64,000 bases of DNA from Pseudomonas sp. BP8. Lineage in GTDB: Bacteria; Pseudomonadota; Gammaproteobacteria; Pseudomonadales; Pseudomonadaceae. A program made the translations under genes and the position numbers. The DNA is taken from assembly GCF_017875955.1 (NCBI RefSeq), contig NZ_JAGINK010000001.1, positions 2,572,501 to 2,636,500 on the forward strand, written 5' to 3'. Below are positions 32,506 through 43,661 of the stretch, one piece after another (within the stretch, counting starts at the first letter, position 1; each line of letters starts with the position of its first letter). Below the pieces are notes generated by a model. That model was not told the DNA's origin and made no database searches. It saw only the letters and a program-made list of their open reading frames with translations.

Positions 32506-34221
32506 ATGAAACACCTGCTGCCCGTGCTGCTGTGCCTGCTTTCGCCAGCCCTGGCTGCGCAGGATTCATTGCGTATCAAACAACTGCAACGGTGTACCGA
32601 CCTGCTCGGTGACAGTCCGCAGCAACACTGGTGTCTGCGTGCCGAAGGCATGACCGGGCAGACGCCAACGCTCTGGTTGGGTGAGCGCAGGTTGCCGGCA
32701 GCAGATGTGCAGCGCGAAGGCGACAGGCTCAGGTTCACGCTCCAGGCAGGCGCTGCTCCCAGTGCTCCCCTTTGGCTTCAAGCAGAGGGTCAGCAAAGCA
32801 ACCCGGTCTGGCTTACGCAACAGCGCAGTCATGTGGTGGCTGCTGGTCCCACCGAAGTGGCAAAGAACATGGACGGTTTGACCACCTACCTGGACCTGGT
32901 CAGCGTGCTGATCGAAGAGAAGCATGATGGGCGCAAGGAAGCCCAGCGCATCGCCGATAAATTCGGCGCAAAGGTCATCGGCGCCATCCCGCCGCTGAAT
33001 ATTTACCAATTGCGCCTGCCGGTACACAACCTGGTCGAACGCGATGCGATGGTCCTGCGCATGGGGAGCGAAACCAGCGTCGATGCGGTAGTGATCGAGG
33101 AGTCGTCGCCCGAGCCTGGCGAGGAGGGCGCAGGGCCTGCGAGCGGCTCGATCAACCAGGCAGACGAGTGGGCCGCGAACCGCTTCATGGACGCGCTGTA
33201 CTTCTACCAACGGCGAATCCAGGCGTCGTCGATCGCGGTCAAGCCGATCAGGGTCGGTGTGATCGAGCGCGAGGTTGACTTCGATGCGCCAGCCTTTGCC
33301 GGCTATCGAGGGCCCTGCAGCCGTGGCCAGACCTGTGTCTACGCCCGCGATGGCGACAAGCCAGAGAGCCACGGCAGCCATGTTGCCGGGATCCTCGCCG
33401 GAGCTGCGGCCAATGGCGGCTTTCTATCCAGCCTAGGCAAGGCCAGTCCTGGCTTCGAGGTGATCGTCGAGCGCAACTCCGATGCCGGCATCACGGCCAA
33501 CATCGCCGCGTCGGTCAACCTGGTGGAGGATGGTGTGCGCGTGTTGAACTGGAGCTGGGGCATCCACCGTGTCGGCGCGCGCAACGTGAAGGGCGACGAG
33601 GTCGACTCGCTGGTGCGCTCGGGGCTTGCCATGAGTGGTTATGAAGAGCTGCTCGAGGAGTTTTTCCTGTGGTTGCGCAAGGCCCATCCTGACGTGGTGG
33701 TGGTCAATTCGGCGGGCAACGGCGCCTCCTGGTCGGGCACTGACGAGTACCGCCTGCCATCGTCGTTCATCACCGATCAGTTGCTGGTGGTGGGTGGCCA
33801 TCAGCGCAGTCACAAGGCAGTGCCGGTGAGCGATCCCGAGCACGTGCGCAAGCGCAAAAGCTCCAACATCGACATGCGTGTGGACGTCAGTGCCGCCGCG
33901 TGCATACGCTCGCCTGGGGCTGAGCAAGCGCACTGTGGCACGTCCTACGCCACGCCGCTGGTGACGGCCACGGTGGCGGCGATGCTGTCGATCAATCCAG
34001 CGTTGACGCCGGAGCAAGTGCGCATGCTATTGCGCCGCAGTGCCCTGACCCTTGGGGTGGAACAGGACTTCGAAGCCATGGATGCCGAGGACCTGACCGC
34101 ACCCATACTGCCCTCTGAGCGCGGCGGTCGGCTGGACGATCCGGACCTGGGACGCTCGGCCCGGCTGGACATGCAGCGCGCGCTGGACCTCGCTGTGCAA
34201 AGCCTGAAGCGTGTGCGCTAA
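32506..34221 (+). CDS. Exported S8 (subtilisin-like) serine peptidase with unusual active site
   Basis: 571 residues. A signal peptide (residues 1-18) and a ~230-residue N-terminal part precede an S8 domain. His289 sits in ESHGSHVAG, the oxyanion Asn405 in NSAGN, and Ser480 in GTSYATP, all canonical. The usual catalytic Asp segment (V-I-D-T-G) reads GVIEREVDF here, with Glu at about residue 254. Either Glu serves as the acid, the nearby Asp258 or Asp260 does, or activity is reduced. The C-terminal ~70 residues are acidic. Substrate unknown. Start ATG 32506 has GAGG 5 bases upstream. Confidence 0.85.
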   Translation: MKHLLPVLLCLLSPALAAQDSLRIKQLQRCTDLLGDSPQQHWCLRAEGMTGQTPTLWLGERRLPAADVQREGDRLRFTLQAGAAPSAPLWLQAEGQQSNPVWLTQQRSHVVAAGPTEVAKNMDGLTTYLDLVSVLIEEKHDGRKEAQRIADKFGAKVIGAIPPLNIYQLRLPVHNLVERDAMVLRMGSETSVDAVVIEESSPEPGEEGAGPASGSINQADEWAANRFMDALYFYQRRIQASSIAVKPIRVGVIEREVDFDAPAFAGYRGPCSRGQTCVYARDGDKPESHGSHVAGILAGAAANGGFLSSLGKASPGFEVIVERNSDAGITANIAASVNLVEDGVRVLNWSWGIHRVGARNVKGDEVDSLVRSGLAMSGYEELLEEFFLWLRKAHPDVVVVNSAGNGASWSGTDEYRLPSSFITDQLLVVGGHQRSHKAVPVSDPEHVRKRKSSNIDMRVDVSAAACIRSPGAEQAHCGTSYATPLVTATVAAMLSINPALTPEQVRMLLRRSALTLGVEQDFEAMDAEDLTAPILPSERGGRLDDPDLGRSARLDMQRALDLAVQSLKRVR

Positions 34222-34269
34222 GGCGAGGAGGCTGGCCGCTGACAGACATTTTCCGTAACATCGCGGGCC

Positions 34270-34302
34270 CTATCGCGGGGCAAGCCCGCTCCCACGCAGA
34301 CG
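34270..34302. repeat. REP element (single unit)
   Basis: Contains the imperfect palindrome tcgcggggcaagcccgct followed by cccacgcag, the core of the REP family abundant in the P. putida group. It lies between the subtilase and SulP genes. It shares its core with the units at 35800-35860 and 38593-38701. Confidence 0.75.
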
Positions 34303-34339
34303 CGGTGGGGTTGCCAGAATCGCTTATCACAGGACCTTC

Positions 34340-35782
34340 ATGAAACCCGCCCGACTTCGCGCCGATATCCTCGCCGGCCTGACCACCTCGTTCGCCCTCG
34401 TACCCGAGTGCATTGCCTTTGCTCTGGTCGCTCACCTCAACCCGCTTATGGGTCTCTATGGCGCCTTTATCATCTGTACCCTGACCGCGCTGTTCGGTGG
34501 CCGCCCGGGGATGATTTCCGGCGCCGCCGGCTCGATGGCGGTGGTGATCGTGGCCCTGGTGGTGCAGCACGGCGTCCAGTACCTGCTGGCGACGGTGCTG
34601 CTCGGCGGGGTCGTGATGATCCTGTTCGGCGTGCTGCGCCTGGGCAAGCTGGTGCGATTGGTGCCTTACCCGGTGATGCTCGGCTTCGTCAATGGCCTGG
34701 CCATCGTCATTGCCATGGCCCAGCTGGAGCACTTCAAGAGCGGTGAACACTGGCTCAGCGGCTCGCCGCTGTACCTGATGCTTGGCCTGGTGGCGCTGAC
34801 CATGCTGGTGGTCTATGTGCTGCCGCGGCTGACCCGCGCCGTGCCGCCTGCGCTGGTGGCGATCCTCGGTGTCGGCTTGCTGGTGTACCTGTTTGACCTG
34901 CCCACGCGCACCCTCGGTGACATGGCCCACATCGCCGGTGGCTTGCCGCAGCTGGCCTGGCCCGAGGTACCGTGGAACCTCGAGACGCTGAAGATCATCG
35001 CGCCCTATGCGTTGCTGATGGCCATGGTCGGCCTGCTGGAAACCCTGCTGACCCTCAACCTCACCGACGAGATTACCGAAAGCCGGGGTTTTCCTGACCG
35101 CGAATGCGTTGCACTGGGTGCCGCCAACATGGTGTCGGGCTTGTGCGGCGGCATGGGTGGTTGCGCGATGATCGGCCAGACCGTGATCAACCTCAGCTCC
35201 AACGGTCGCGGGCGCCTGTCCGGCGTGGTGGCGGGGGGGATGATCCTGCTGTTCGTGCTGTTCCTGTCGCCGCTGATCGAGCGGATTCCGCTGGCGGCGC
35301 TGGTCGGGGTGATGTTCGTGGTGGCCCAGCAGACGTTTGCCTGGGCGTCGTTGCGGGTGCTGCACAAGGTGCCGGTCAGCGATGTACTGGCAATCATTGC
35401 CGTGACGGTGGTCACGGTGTTCACCGACCTGGCCGCCGCAGTGCTGTTCGGCATTGTCATCGCCGCGGTCAACTTTGCCTGGCAGCATGCTCGTGAGCTG
35501 TATGCCGACAGCCATGATGATGGCGAAGGCGGCAAGCGTTACCAGGTACATGGCACGCTGTTCTTTGCCTCGACCACGCCGTTTCTCAACCAGTTCGACC
35601 CTGCGGGTGATCCGGCCAGTGTGACGCTCGACTGCAAGCACCTGAGCTTTGTCGATTACTCGGCGGTGGCCGCACTGCAGACCTTGCGCGAGCGGTATGC
35701 CAAGGCCGGCAAGCACCTGCGCGTGGTGCATCTGTCGGAGCGCTGCAAGAAGCTGCTCAAGCGGGCGGGGGAGCAGCATTGA
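34340..35782 (+). CDS. SulP family inorganic anion transporter
   Basis: 480 residues. About ten to twelve hydrophobic segments (residues ~10-385) with the SulP signature near the N-terminus (ALVPECIAFALVAHLNPLMGLYGAF) and GMGGCAMIGQTVINLSSNGRGRLSG, then a C-terminal STAS domain (VTLDCKHLSFVDYSAVAALQTL). Such proteins move sulfate, bicarbonate or carboxylates in the inner membrane; the substrate here is not known. AGGA lies 6-8 bases before the ATG. It converges on the EF-G gene. Confidence 0.9.
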   Translation: MKPARLRADILAGLTTSFALVPECIAFALVAHLNPLMGLYGAFIICTLTALFGGRPGMISGAAGSMAVVIVALVVQHGVQYLLATVLLGGVVMILFGVLRLGKLVRLVPYPVMLGFVNGLAIVIAMAQLEHFKSGEHWLSGSPLYLMLGLVALTMLVVYVLPRLTRAVPPALVAILGVGLLVYLFDLPTRTLGDMAHIAGGLPQLAWPEVPWNLETLKIIAPYALLMAMVGLLETLLTLNLTDEITESRGFPDRECVALGAANMVSGLCGGMGGCAMIGQTVINLSSNGRGRLSGVVAGGMILLFVLFLSPLIERIPLAALVGVMFVVAQQTFAWASLRVLHKVPVSDVLAIIAVTVVTVFTDLAAAVLFGIVIAAVNFAWQHARELYADSHDDGEGGKRYQVHGTLFFASTTPFLNQFDPAGDPASVTLDCKHLSFVDYSAVAALQTLRERYAKAGKHLRVVHLSERCKKLLKRAGEQH

Positions 35783-35791
35783 GATCTGCGA

Positions 35792-35856
35792 GGGTCTGTG
35801 CGGATAGGTGATCCTGTAGAAGCGGGCTTGCCCCGCGAAGAGGCCCGCACAGACCC
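35792..35856. repeat. Stem-loop with embedded REP unit between convergent genes
   Basis: Perfect 12-bp outer arms GGGTCTGTGCGG (35792-35803) and CCGCACAGACCC (35845-35856) enclose a REP core gcgggcttgccccgcgaag. It sits in the 84-base gap between the ends of the SulP gene (plus) and the EF-G gene (minus), so it may act as a shared terminator or 3'-end stabiliser. Confidence 0.7.
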
Positions 35857-35866
35857 AGCAGCGCTG

Positions 35867-37975
<2,109 letters not shown>

Positions 37976-38075
37976 GGTCAGTCACCTGTGGGTGAATGCG
38001 CGGGGAGGGGTACTCCCACGGTAGCAGACCGCTGGCGGCCTGCTTGCCCGATGGCCGGTGAAGCGAGGAGTGGTG

Positions 38076-38504
38076 TCAGTCGGCCTGGGCTTGCAGCTGC
38101 CACTGGCCGTCGATTTCCCGTGCGAGGCCGCTGGCCGGCACCAGGGCCAGCAGGCGCGGGTGCAGGTCGGCCTCGGTGAAACCCTTGACGGCGGTCAGGT
38201 CGAGCGCGCCGGCCAGGGGCATTTCAGTCTGCTTATACGACAGCCAGGCCTTCTTCAACATTTGCAGCACATCACTGCCCGCGGTGTTGGCAAAGCGGCG
38301 GTGAGTCTGGCGGCCTGCGAACTCGAACGTGTGGCGGTGGCTGTAGCTGCTTTCATCGCCTGCGCCCTCGACACAGCGGTGGCAGCGGCACGGGCCGTCG
38401 CCAAAGGCGTTGCGCAGGTAGCTGTTGAAGTCCACGACGGGCTTGAGGGTCAGGCGTTTGTCGACCTCGAACAGGTCGGCGATCAGGGGTTCTTCGGCGC
38501 TCAC
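38076..38504 (-). CDS. Conserved hypothetical protein with Cys-rich motif
   Basis: 142 residues, no signal peptide, no membrane segment. It has a CRCHRC motif near residue 40 and several His residues (SYSHRHTFEF), which could bind a metal, though there is no second Cys pair. The GTG at 38504 is chosen for GAGGA about 6 bases upstream; an ATG at 38543 reads through REP-side sequence and is less likely. I do not recognise a named family. Confidence 0.65.
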   Translation of the reverse strand: MSAEEPLIADLFEVDKRLTLKPVVDFNSYLRNAFGDGPCRCHRCVEGAGDESSYSHRHTFEFAGRQTHRRFANTAGSDVLQMLKKAWLSYKQTEMPLAGALDLTAVKGFTEADLHPRLLALVPASGLAREIDGQWQLQAQAD

Positions 38505-38592
38505 TCGGTGTCCTCGTGTGGTGTGGCGTGCATCGCCGGGCACCCTAACAGATTGGGGCTTTTCAGGCCATGTGGTCTGTCTGGGAAAAGCG

Positions 38593-38701
38593 CTTGGCAG
38601 TGCCGACGTCTTCGCGGGGCAAGCCCGCTCCTACAGGACTGCGACGCACTACAGACCCTGTAGGAGCGGGCTTGCCCCGCGAAGACGTCGGCACTGCCAA
38701 G
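38593..38701. repeat. Perfect 44-bp inverted repeat made of two REP units (BIME-like)
   Basis: Arms at 38593-38636 and 38658-38701 are exact reverse complements over all 44 bases, with a 21-base loop (38637-38657). Each arm holds a REP core (cgcggggcaagcccgctcctacag). The rest of the region 38505-38803 has no gene I can support. Perfect identity over the whole arm, beyond the REP core, suggests recent duplication/inversion. Confidence 0.93.
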
Positions 38702-38803
38702 GCAAAATCCAGCTGTCCGGCACTCGCGCGCAATCGCCGCCTGCCGTACCCTATGCGCCCCGGCGCCCGACGCGCCGATCCTTACTCGCAAAAGGCAACC
38801 CGA

Positions 38804-39103
38804 TTGAGCATCTATAAGTATATCGCCACCGTCACCGTCAGCACCGAAGACCGCGGGGGCGACATTGAGGCATCGGAGAACGTCAATATCCGCGTGGGCC
38901 TTGAGGCAGTGACCGAGACCTTGAAGAAGGTGCACTTCGTCGGCGCGCTCGCAGCACCGGAAAAGCCTGCCACGCACATCTGCGTGACCCTCGAGAACGG
39001 CCTGACCTACTACGGCCCGATCGTCAACGGCCACGCCGAACTCGAAGGCGGCTGGATCGCCTTCGAATCCGACATGCTTACTCCGGAAGAGCTCGGCCTG
39101 TAA
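38804..39103 (+). CDS. Conserved hypothetical protein (TTG start)
   Basis: 99 residues, starting SIYKYIATVTVSTEDRGGDIEASENVNIRVGLEAVTETLKK. No signal peptide or membrane segment; probably a small alpha/beta cytoplasmic protein. No ATG or GTG lies near the natural start: TTG at 38804 has AAAGG about 8 bases upstream, while longer readings run back through the REP palindrome. Function unknown. It converges on the aminotransferase gene with a 3-base gap. Confidence 0.65.
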   Translation: MSIYKYIATVTVSTEDRGGDIEASENVNIRVGLEAVTETLKKVHFVGALAAPEKPATHICVTLENGLTYYGPIVNGHAELEGGWIAFESDMLTPEELGL

Positions 39104-39106
39104 GAC

Positions 39107-40357
39107 TCAGCCCAGCTCTGCCAGGCACTGCTCGAGGATATCCAGGCCTTCTTCGAGTACCTCTGCTTCGATGGTCAGCGGTGCCAGCAGGCGAATGATG
39201 TGCCTGGCCTTGCCGCTGGGCATCAGCAGCAGGCCCTTGGCCCGCGCCGAGGCCAGCACCTGGGTCAGGTGCGCCGGCGCCGGGCTGCCGTCGGCATTGA
39301 TCAACTCGATTCCGCGCATCGCGCCGACGCCGGTCAGACGGCCCAGTGCAGTGCTCACGCCTGAGGCCTGCCAGCGCTGGTAGCGGCTGACGATGGCCTG
39401 CTCGTGGCGTTCGCCCCAGGTTGCCAGGTTCTCGTCGGTCATCTGCGCCAAGCTGGCCAGTGCCGCCGCGCAGGCAATCGGGTTGCCCGAGTAGGTGCCG
39501 CCCAAACCGCCCTTGGGCAGTGCGGCCATCAAGTCCTGGCGGCCGACCAGCGCCCCCAGCGGCATGCCCCCGGCGATACTCTTGGCCAGCAACAGCAGGT
39601 CGGGCTCGATGCCCAGGCGAGGGAAAGCGAAGCGCTGACCGGTGCGGCCAAAGCCCGACTGGATCTCGTCGATGATGATCAGGATCCCGTGCTCGTCACA
39701 GAAGCGCCGCAGCGCTTGGGCGAAGGCCGGATCGAGGGCGAGGAAGCCGCCTTCGCCCTGGACCGGTTCGAGAATGAATGCCGCTACGTCTTCCACCGCC
39801 AGCTCGACGCTGAACAGGCGCTCCAGGGCCTTGAGGCCTTCTGCGCAGGTGACGCCGGTGTCGGCGCTGGGGTAGGGCAGGTGGTAGACCGGCCCGGGCA
39901 GGTCTCCGACGCGCTGCTTGTAGGGCGCGACCTTGCCGTTGAGGTTGAGTGTGGCCAGGGTGCGGCCGTGGAAGGCACCGTCGAAAGCGATGATGGCGCG
40001 CTTGCCTGTGGCACCACGGGCCACTTTCAGGGCGTTTTCCGCGGCTTCCGCGCCGCTGTTGGTGAGCATGCCGGCCAGCGGGTAGCTGACCGGTACAAAC
40101 CCTTGCAGTTGCTCCATCAACTGCAGGTACGGGCCATGCGGCGCGGCGTTGAACGCGTAGTGGGTGAGGCGACTGGCCTGGGCCTGGATCGCCTCGACCA
40201 CGGCCGGGTTGCAATGGCCCAGATTGAGCACGCCAATACCCCCGACAAAGTCGATGTAGCGTTTGCCGTCGGTGTCCCAGACTTGCGCGTTGCGCCCATG
40301 GGAAAGTGTGATTGGGTGAACTACGGCAATGGACTGACTGATACTTTCCTGATTCAT
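39107..40357 (-). CDS. amaC: Class III aminotransferase, 2-aminoadipate / 4-aminobutyrate type
   Basis: 416 residues, PLP-dependent fold type I. Signatures: GAEAAENALKVAR, IIIDEIQSGFGRTG with Asp230, and Lys259 in LLLLAKSIAGGMPLGALVG as the Schiff-base lysine. Annotators usually call it GabT. From memory, the P. putida KT2440 protein it most resembles (PP_4108) was shown to act on 2-aminoadipate in lysine catabolism, so the symbol is by that analogy and not proven here. Start ATG 40357. A LysR regulator lies upstream on the same strand and an amino-acid permease diverges beyond it. Confidence 0.82.
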   Translation of the reverse strand: MNQESISQSIAVVHPITLSHGRNAQVWDTDGKRYIDFVGGIGVLNLGHCNPAVVEAIQAQASRLTHYAFNAAPHGPYLQLMEQLQGFVPVSYPLAGMLTNSGAEAAENALKVARGATGKRAIIAFDGAFHGRTLATLNLNGKVAPYKQRVGDLPGPVYHLPYPSADTGVTCAEGLKALERLFSVELAVEDVAAFILEPVQGEGGFLALDPAFAQALRRFCDEHGILIIIDEIQSGFGRTGQRFAFPRLGIEPDLLLLAKSIAGGMPLGALVGRQDLMAALPKGGLGGTYSGNPIACAAALASLAQMTDENLATWGERHEQAIVSRYQRWQASGVSTALGRLTGVGAMRGIELINADGSPAPAHLTQVLASARAKGLLLMPSGKARHIIRLLAPLTIEAEVLEEGLDILEQCLAELG

Positions 40358-40471
40358 GAGCACGCGAGACCTTGTTCGATTTAGCTAATATCCAAGCGTG
40401 TCGGGGTGTTATTCCGCAAACGAATTATTCGATTGCGTTCATTCCATAGATTCAGGAAGTCAGGGCTGAAC

Positions 40472-41368
40472 TCAATCCCCTTCCGCCACCCGCTCGCGAA
40501 TCCACTGCACAAAGGCCCTGATCTTCGGCACCTCCGCCGCATGCTCGGCATGGGCAATGAAATGCCGGCCATTGCTCGCCACCGGATGGTCCCAGGCGAC
40601 CACCAGCTTGCCCTCGGCCAACTCCTCGGCCACCAGGTAGCGCGGGATCAAGGCGATGCCGCAGCCGGCGATGGCCGCGCGAATGCACAGGTAGAACGTA
40701 TCGAAGCGCGGCCCGTGGTAGCTGTTCTCGCTGTGCAGTCCGAGGCCCAGAAACCATTCGTGCCAAGCCTCGGGGCGTGACGCGCACTGCAGCAGACGGT
40801 GCTCGGTCAGCGCTTCGGCGCTGTCGAAGCGGGAGCGCGCCAGCAGCTCTGCTGCGCACACAGGTACCACCTCCTCGCTGAACAGTTCGATGCACGTTGC
40901 CCCCGGCCAGGTGCCTTGGCCAAAGAAAAAAGCGATGTCCGCCTTCGCCTGAACCAGGTCGAACGGCTCCAGCTCGTTGCGGATATCCAAGTGGATCCGC
41001 GGGTAGCGGTCGCCAAAGCCCTTGAGTCTGGGCACCAGCCAGCGTGCGCCGAAAGTCGGCTGGGTAGCGATGCGCAGCACCTCGGTCTCGTCGCCGTAAC
41101 TGAGGATGTAGCGGCTGGAAATGTCGATCTGGGTGAGGATCTTGTTCACTTCGGTTAGGTACAGGGCACCGGCAGGCGTGAGGTGCAGGCGCCGGCGGAT
41201 GCGCTGGAACAGCGGGTGCGAGAGCATGTCCTCGAGTTGCGCCACCTGTTTGCTGACCGCGCTCTGGGTCAGGTGCAGTTCCTGCGCCGCACGGGTGAAG
41301 CTGAGGTGCCGGGCGGCCGCCTCGAAGCATTGCAAGGCGGTGGTGGAAGGCATCAGGCGTTTGGACAT
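40472..41368 (-). CDS. LysR family transcriptional regulator (GcvA-like)
   Basis: 298 residues. N-terminal winged HTH (ALQCFEAAARHLSFTRAAQELHLTQSAVSKQVAQLEDML, residues ~11-50) and a periplasmic-binding-protein-like effector domain. The sequence style matches the GcvA/DsdC subgroup. It lies between the aminotransferase (same strand, 114 bases downstream) and a divergent amino-acid permease, so it probably controls one or both in response to an amino acid. Confidence 0.9.
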   Translation of the reverse strand: MSKRLMPSTTALQCFEAAARHLSFTRAAQELHLTQSAVSKQVAQLEDMLSHPLFQRIRRRLHLTPAGALYLTEVNKILTQIDISSRYILSYGDETEVLRIATQPTFGARWLVPRLKGFGDRYPRIHLDIRNELEPFDLVQAKADIAFFFGQGTWPGATCIELFSEEVVPVCAAELLARSRFDSAEALTEHRLLQCASRPEAWHEWFLGLGLHSENSYHGPRFDTFYLCIRAAIAGCGIALIPRYLVAEELAEGKLVVAWDHPVASNGRHFIAHAEHAAEVPKIRAFVQWIRERVAEGD

Positions 41369-41624
41369 GTGCGTCTATTACCCAGCGAAAAAGGAAGAAG
41401 TTCATTCCGAAGAGGAATCATGTGCGTCGAAAAGGTCGTTTGTTGGTAACGCCCTATAGATTAATACTGACCTGGATCAACGATTACAACCGGTGATGGA
41501 AACAGGAGGCAAAGTCCTTTCGACGTAGTCCTTACAACAAAAAAAACGAGCTCTACCGACTTACAAGAATTCTGCTCCAAGTTCAGCCGTCCCCCGCGGC
41601 GGCCGACCCACTCGAGGGTTTTCC

Positions 41625-43031
41625 ATGGCTTCGCTACAAAACAAGAAACAGCGCTCCCTGCAACACGGCCTGACGTCCCGTCAGGTGTCGATGATCTCCA
41701 TTGCCGGCATCATCGGCGCCGGGCTGTTCATTGGCTCCTCCAACGCCATCGCCACGGCCGGCCCGGCGATCCTCATCTCCTACGCCATGACCGGTCTGCT
41801 GGTCCTGCTGGTGATGCGCATGCTCGGCGAAATGGCCATCGCCAACCCCAACAGCGGTTCATTCTCCACCTATGCTTCCGAGGCCATTGGGCCCTGGGCG
41901 GGCTTTACCATCGGCTGGCTGTACTGGTGGTTCTGGGTGCTGATCATCCCGGTCGAGGCCATTGCTGGCGCAGACATCCTGCATGCCTACTTCCCCGACA
42001 TCCCCTCGTGGCTGTTTGCCTTCCTGATCATGATCGTGCTGTCGTGCACCAACCTGATCAGCGTGAAGAACTTCGGTGAGTTCGAGTACTGGTTTGCCCT
42101 GATCAAGGTGATCGCAATTGTCGCCTTCATCGGCATCAGCAGCATGGCCGTGTTCGGCGTCTGGCCATTGGCCAAGACCTCCGGCGTCAGCCAGTTGTGG
42201 GCCAACGGCGGGTTCATGCCGAACGGCTTTGGCACAGTGCTGGGCGGGGTGCTGATCACCATCTTCTCGTTCTTCGGCGCCGAGATCGTCACCATCGCTG
42301 CAGACGAAACCGCCAACCCGAAAGACAAGATCCGCCGCGCTACCAACCTGGTGGTGTACCGCATCGGCATCTTCTACCTGGCGTCGATCTTCCTGGTGGT
42401 GTCGCTGGTGGCCTGGAACGACCCTGGCCTGAAAGCCGTCGGATCGTTCCAGCGGGTGCTGGAAGTACTCAACGTGCCAGGTGCCAAGCTGGTGGTCGAC
42501 CTGGTGGTGCTGGTGGCCGTGACCAGTTGCATGAACTCCGGGCTGTACACCGCTTCGCGGATGCTCTACTCGCTCGGTTCGCGGGGTGAGGCGCCGAAGA
42601 TGATCAAGCGGGTTTCCGGCAATGGCGTACCTACCGTCGCCGTACTGCTGTCGACCCTGGCAGGTTTTGCGGGTTGCTTGGTCAACTACGTGTTCCCCGG
42701 CAAGGTGTTTGGCTTCCTGCTGTCGACCACTGGCGCCATCGCCTTGCTGGTGTACCTGGTGATCGCCGTCTCGCAGTTGCGCATGCGTGCTCGGGCTGAC
42801 CGCGACGGTAGCGTGCTGGAACTGAAAATGTGGCTGTTCCCTTGGCTGACCTGGCTGGTGATCGGCACCATCATCATGGTTCTTGGCTACATGCTGTTCA
42901 GTGACGCCTACCGCTACGAGACATTGATGACGGCGGGCGTGACGTTGTTCATCCTGCTGGTTTCGCTGACCCGTCGACGCGGCGGGCAGGGCAGGGTGAA
43001 TGCCGTGGTGGCGGACGGCAAAGGCGTCTGA
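41625..43031 (+). CDS. gabP: Amino acid permease, GABA-permease type
   Basis: 468 residues, 12 transmembrane helices, APC superfamily AAT family. N-terminal signature LTSRQVSMISIAGIIGAGLFIGSSNAI and the later FFGAEIVTIAADETANPKDKIRRATN are those of GabP and its close relatives. It likely imports a 4-carbon to 6-carbon omega-amino acid such as GABA, matching the adjacent aminotransferase. GAGGG precedes the ATG. The 256-base gap to the LysR gene must hold the divergent promoters; no motif stood out by eye. Confidence 0.82.
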   Translation: MASLQNKKQRSLQHGLTSRQVSMISIAGIIGAGLFIGSSNAIATAGPAILISYAMTGLLVLLVMRMLGEMAIANPNSGSFSTYASEAIGPWAGFTIGWLYWWFWVLIIPVEAIAGADILHAYFPDIPSWLFAFLIMIVLSCTNLISVKNFGEFEYWFALIKVIAIVAFIGISSMAVFGVWPLAKTSGVSQLWANGGFMPNGFGTVLGGVLITIFSFFGAEIVTIAADETANPKDKIRRATNLVVYRIGIFYLASIFLVVSLVAWNDPGLKAVGSFQRVLEVLNVPGAKLVVDLVVLVAVTSCMNSGLYTASRMLYSLGSRGEAPKMIKRVSGNGVPTVAVLLSTLAGFAGCLVNYVFPGKVFGFLLSTTGAIALLVYLVIAVSQLRMRARADRDGSVLELKMWLFPWLTWLVIGTIIMVLGYMLFSDAYRYETLMTAGVTLFILLVSLTRRRGGQGRVNAVVADGKGV

Positions 43032-43052
43032 CCTTGTAGCTGGATCAAAGAG

Positions 43053-43080
43053 AAGCCCGTGACCTGTTCACGGGCTTTTT
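43053..43080 (+). terminator. Rho-independent terminator of the permease gene
   Basis: Perfect 10-bp stem AAGCCCGTGA / TCACGGGCTT with a 5-base loop followed by T-run, 21 bases after the stop. Confidence 0.88.
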
Positions 43081-43147
43081 CATTGGCGCGCCGTACGCCT
43101 GGCGTTACCCTACGTACTCTTCCAAAACCGACAGTTCCAGGAAGCCC

Positions 43148-43645
43148 ATGAACGACCACGCCCCCTCCCTGCAATCACTGGCCGCCCCTGATGGCACCTG
43201 TTACGGCTGCGGCTGCGCACACCCCACTGGCTTGCACATCGACAGTTACTGGGATGCCGACGGCAGTCATGTCATCTGCCGGCACAGCCCGGACAGCGGC
43301 TTCATCGGTTGGCCCGGCTTGGTCTACGGTGGGTTGCTGGCGATGCTGGTCGACTGTCATTCGAACTGGACGGCGATGGCCTGGCACTACCGCAACGAAG
43401 GCCGCGAGCCGGATAGCCTGCCGCGGATTCATTGCGTGACTGGCCAGCTCAACCTGAGCTACCTCAAGCCGACGCCCATGGGCGTGGAGCTGCTGCTCAA
43501 GGCCCGCGTCGACGGCGAGGTCGGGCGCAAGACGCGGGTGGTCTGTGAGGTCTGGGCCGGCGACGTTCTGACCGTCACGGCAGACTGCATCTTCGTGCGC
43601 GTGGACACCGAAAAACTCAAACTCCAGGCCCATGCCCAGGGCTGA
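43148..43645 (+). CDS. PaaI-like hotdog-fold thioesterase
   Basis: 165 residues, one hotdog domain with the active-site helix segment GWPGLVYGGLLAMLVDCHSNWTAM, equivalent to HGG-x-x-A-x-x-D. An N-terminal Cys-rich stretch (CYGCGCAHPTGL) resembles that of other PaaI proteins annotated as acyl-CoA thioesterases. Substrate unknown. The glutathione transferase gene starts 16 bases after it, so they are probably one transcript. Confidence 0.8.
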   Translation: MNDHAPSLQSLAAPDGTCYGCGCAHPTGLHIDSYWDADGSHVICRHSPDSGFIGWPGLVYGGLLAMLVDCHSNWTAMAWHYRNEGREPDSLPRIHCVTGQLNLSYLKPTPMGVELLLKARVDGEVGRKTRVVCEVWAGDVLTVTADCIFVRVDTEKLKLQAHAQG

Positions 43646-43661
43646 TTCGCAGAGAATACCG

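Noticed and set aside
33992..35779. A 595-residue minus-strand frame opposite the SulP gene
   Set aside because: Antisense shadow; its composition is His/Gln/Arg-rich and it lies fully over a recognised transporter.
38593..38701. The REP palindrome as a CRISPR or insertion-sequence end
   Set aside because: There are two units only, with REP-type sequence, no regular spacers and no transposase; a REP doublet explains it.
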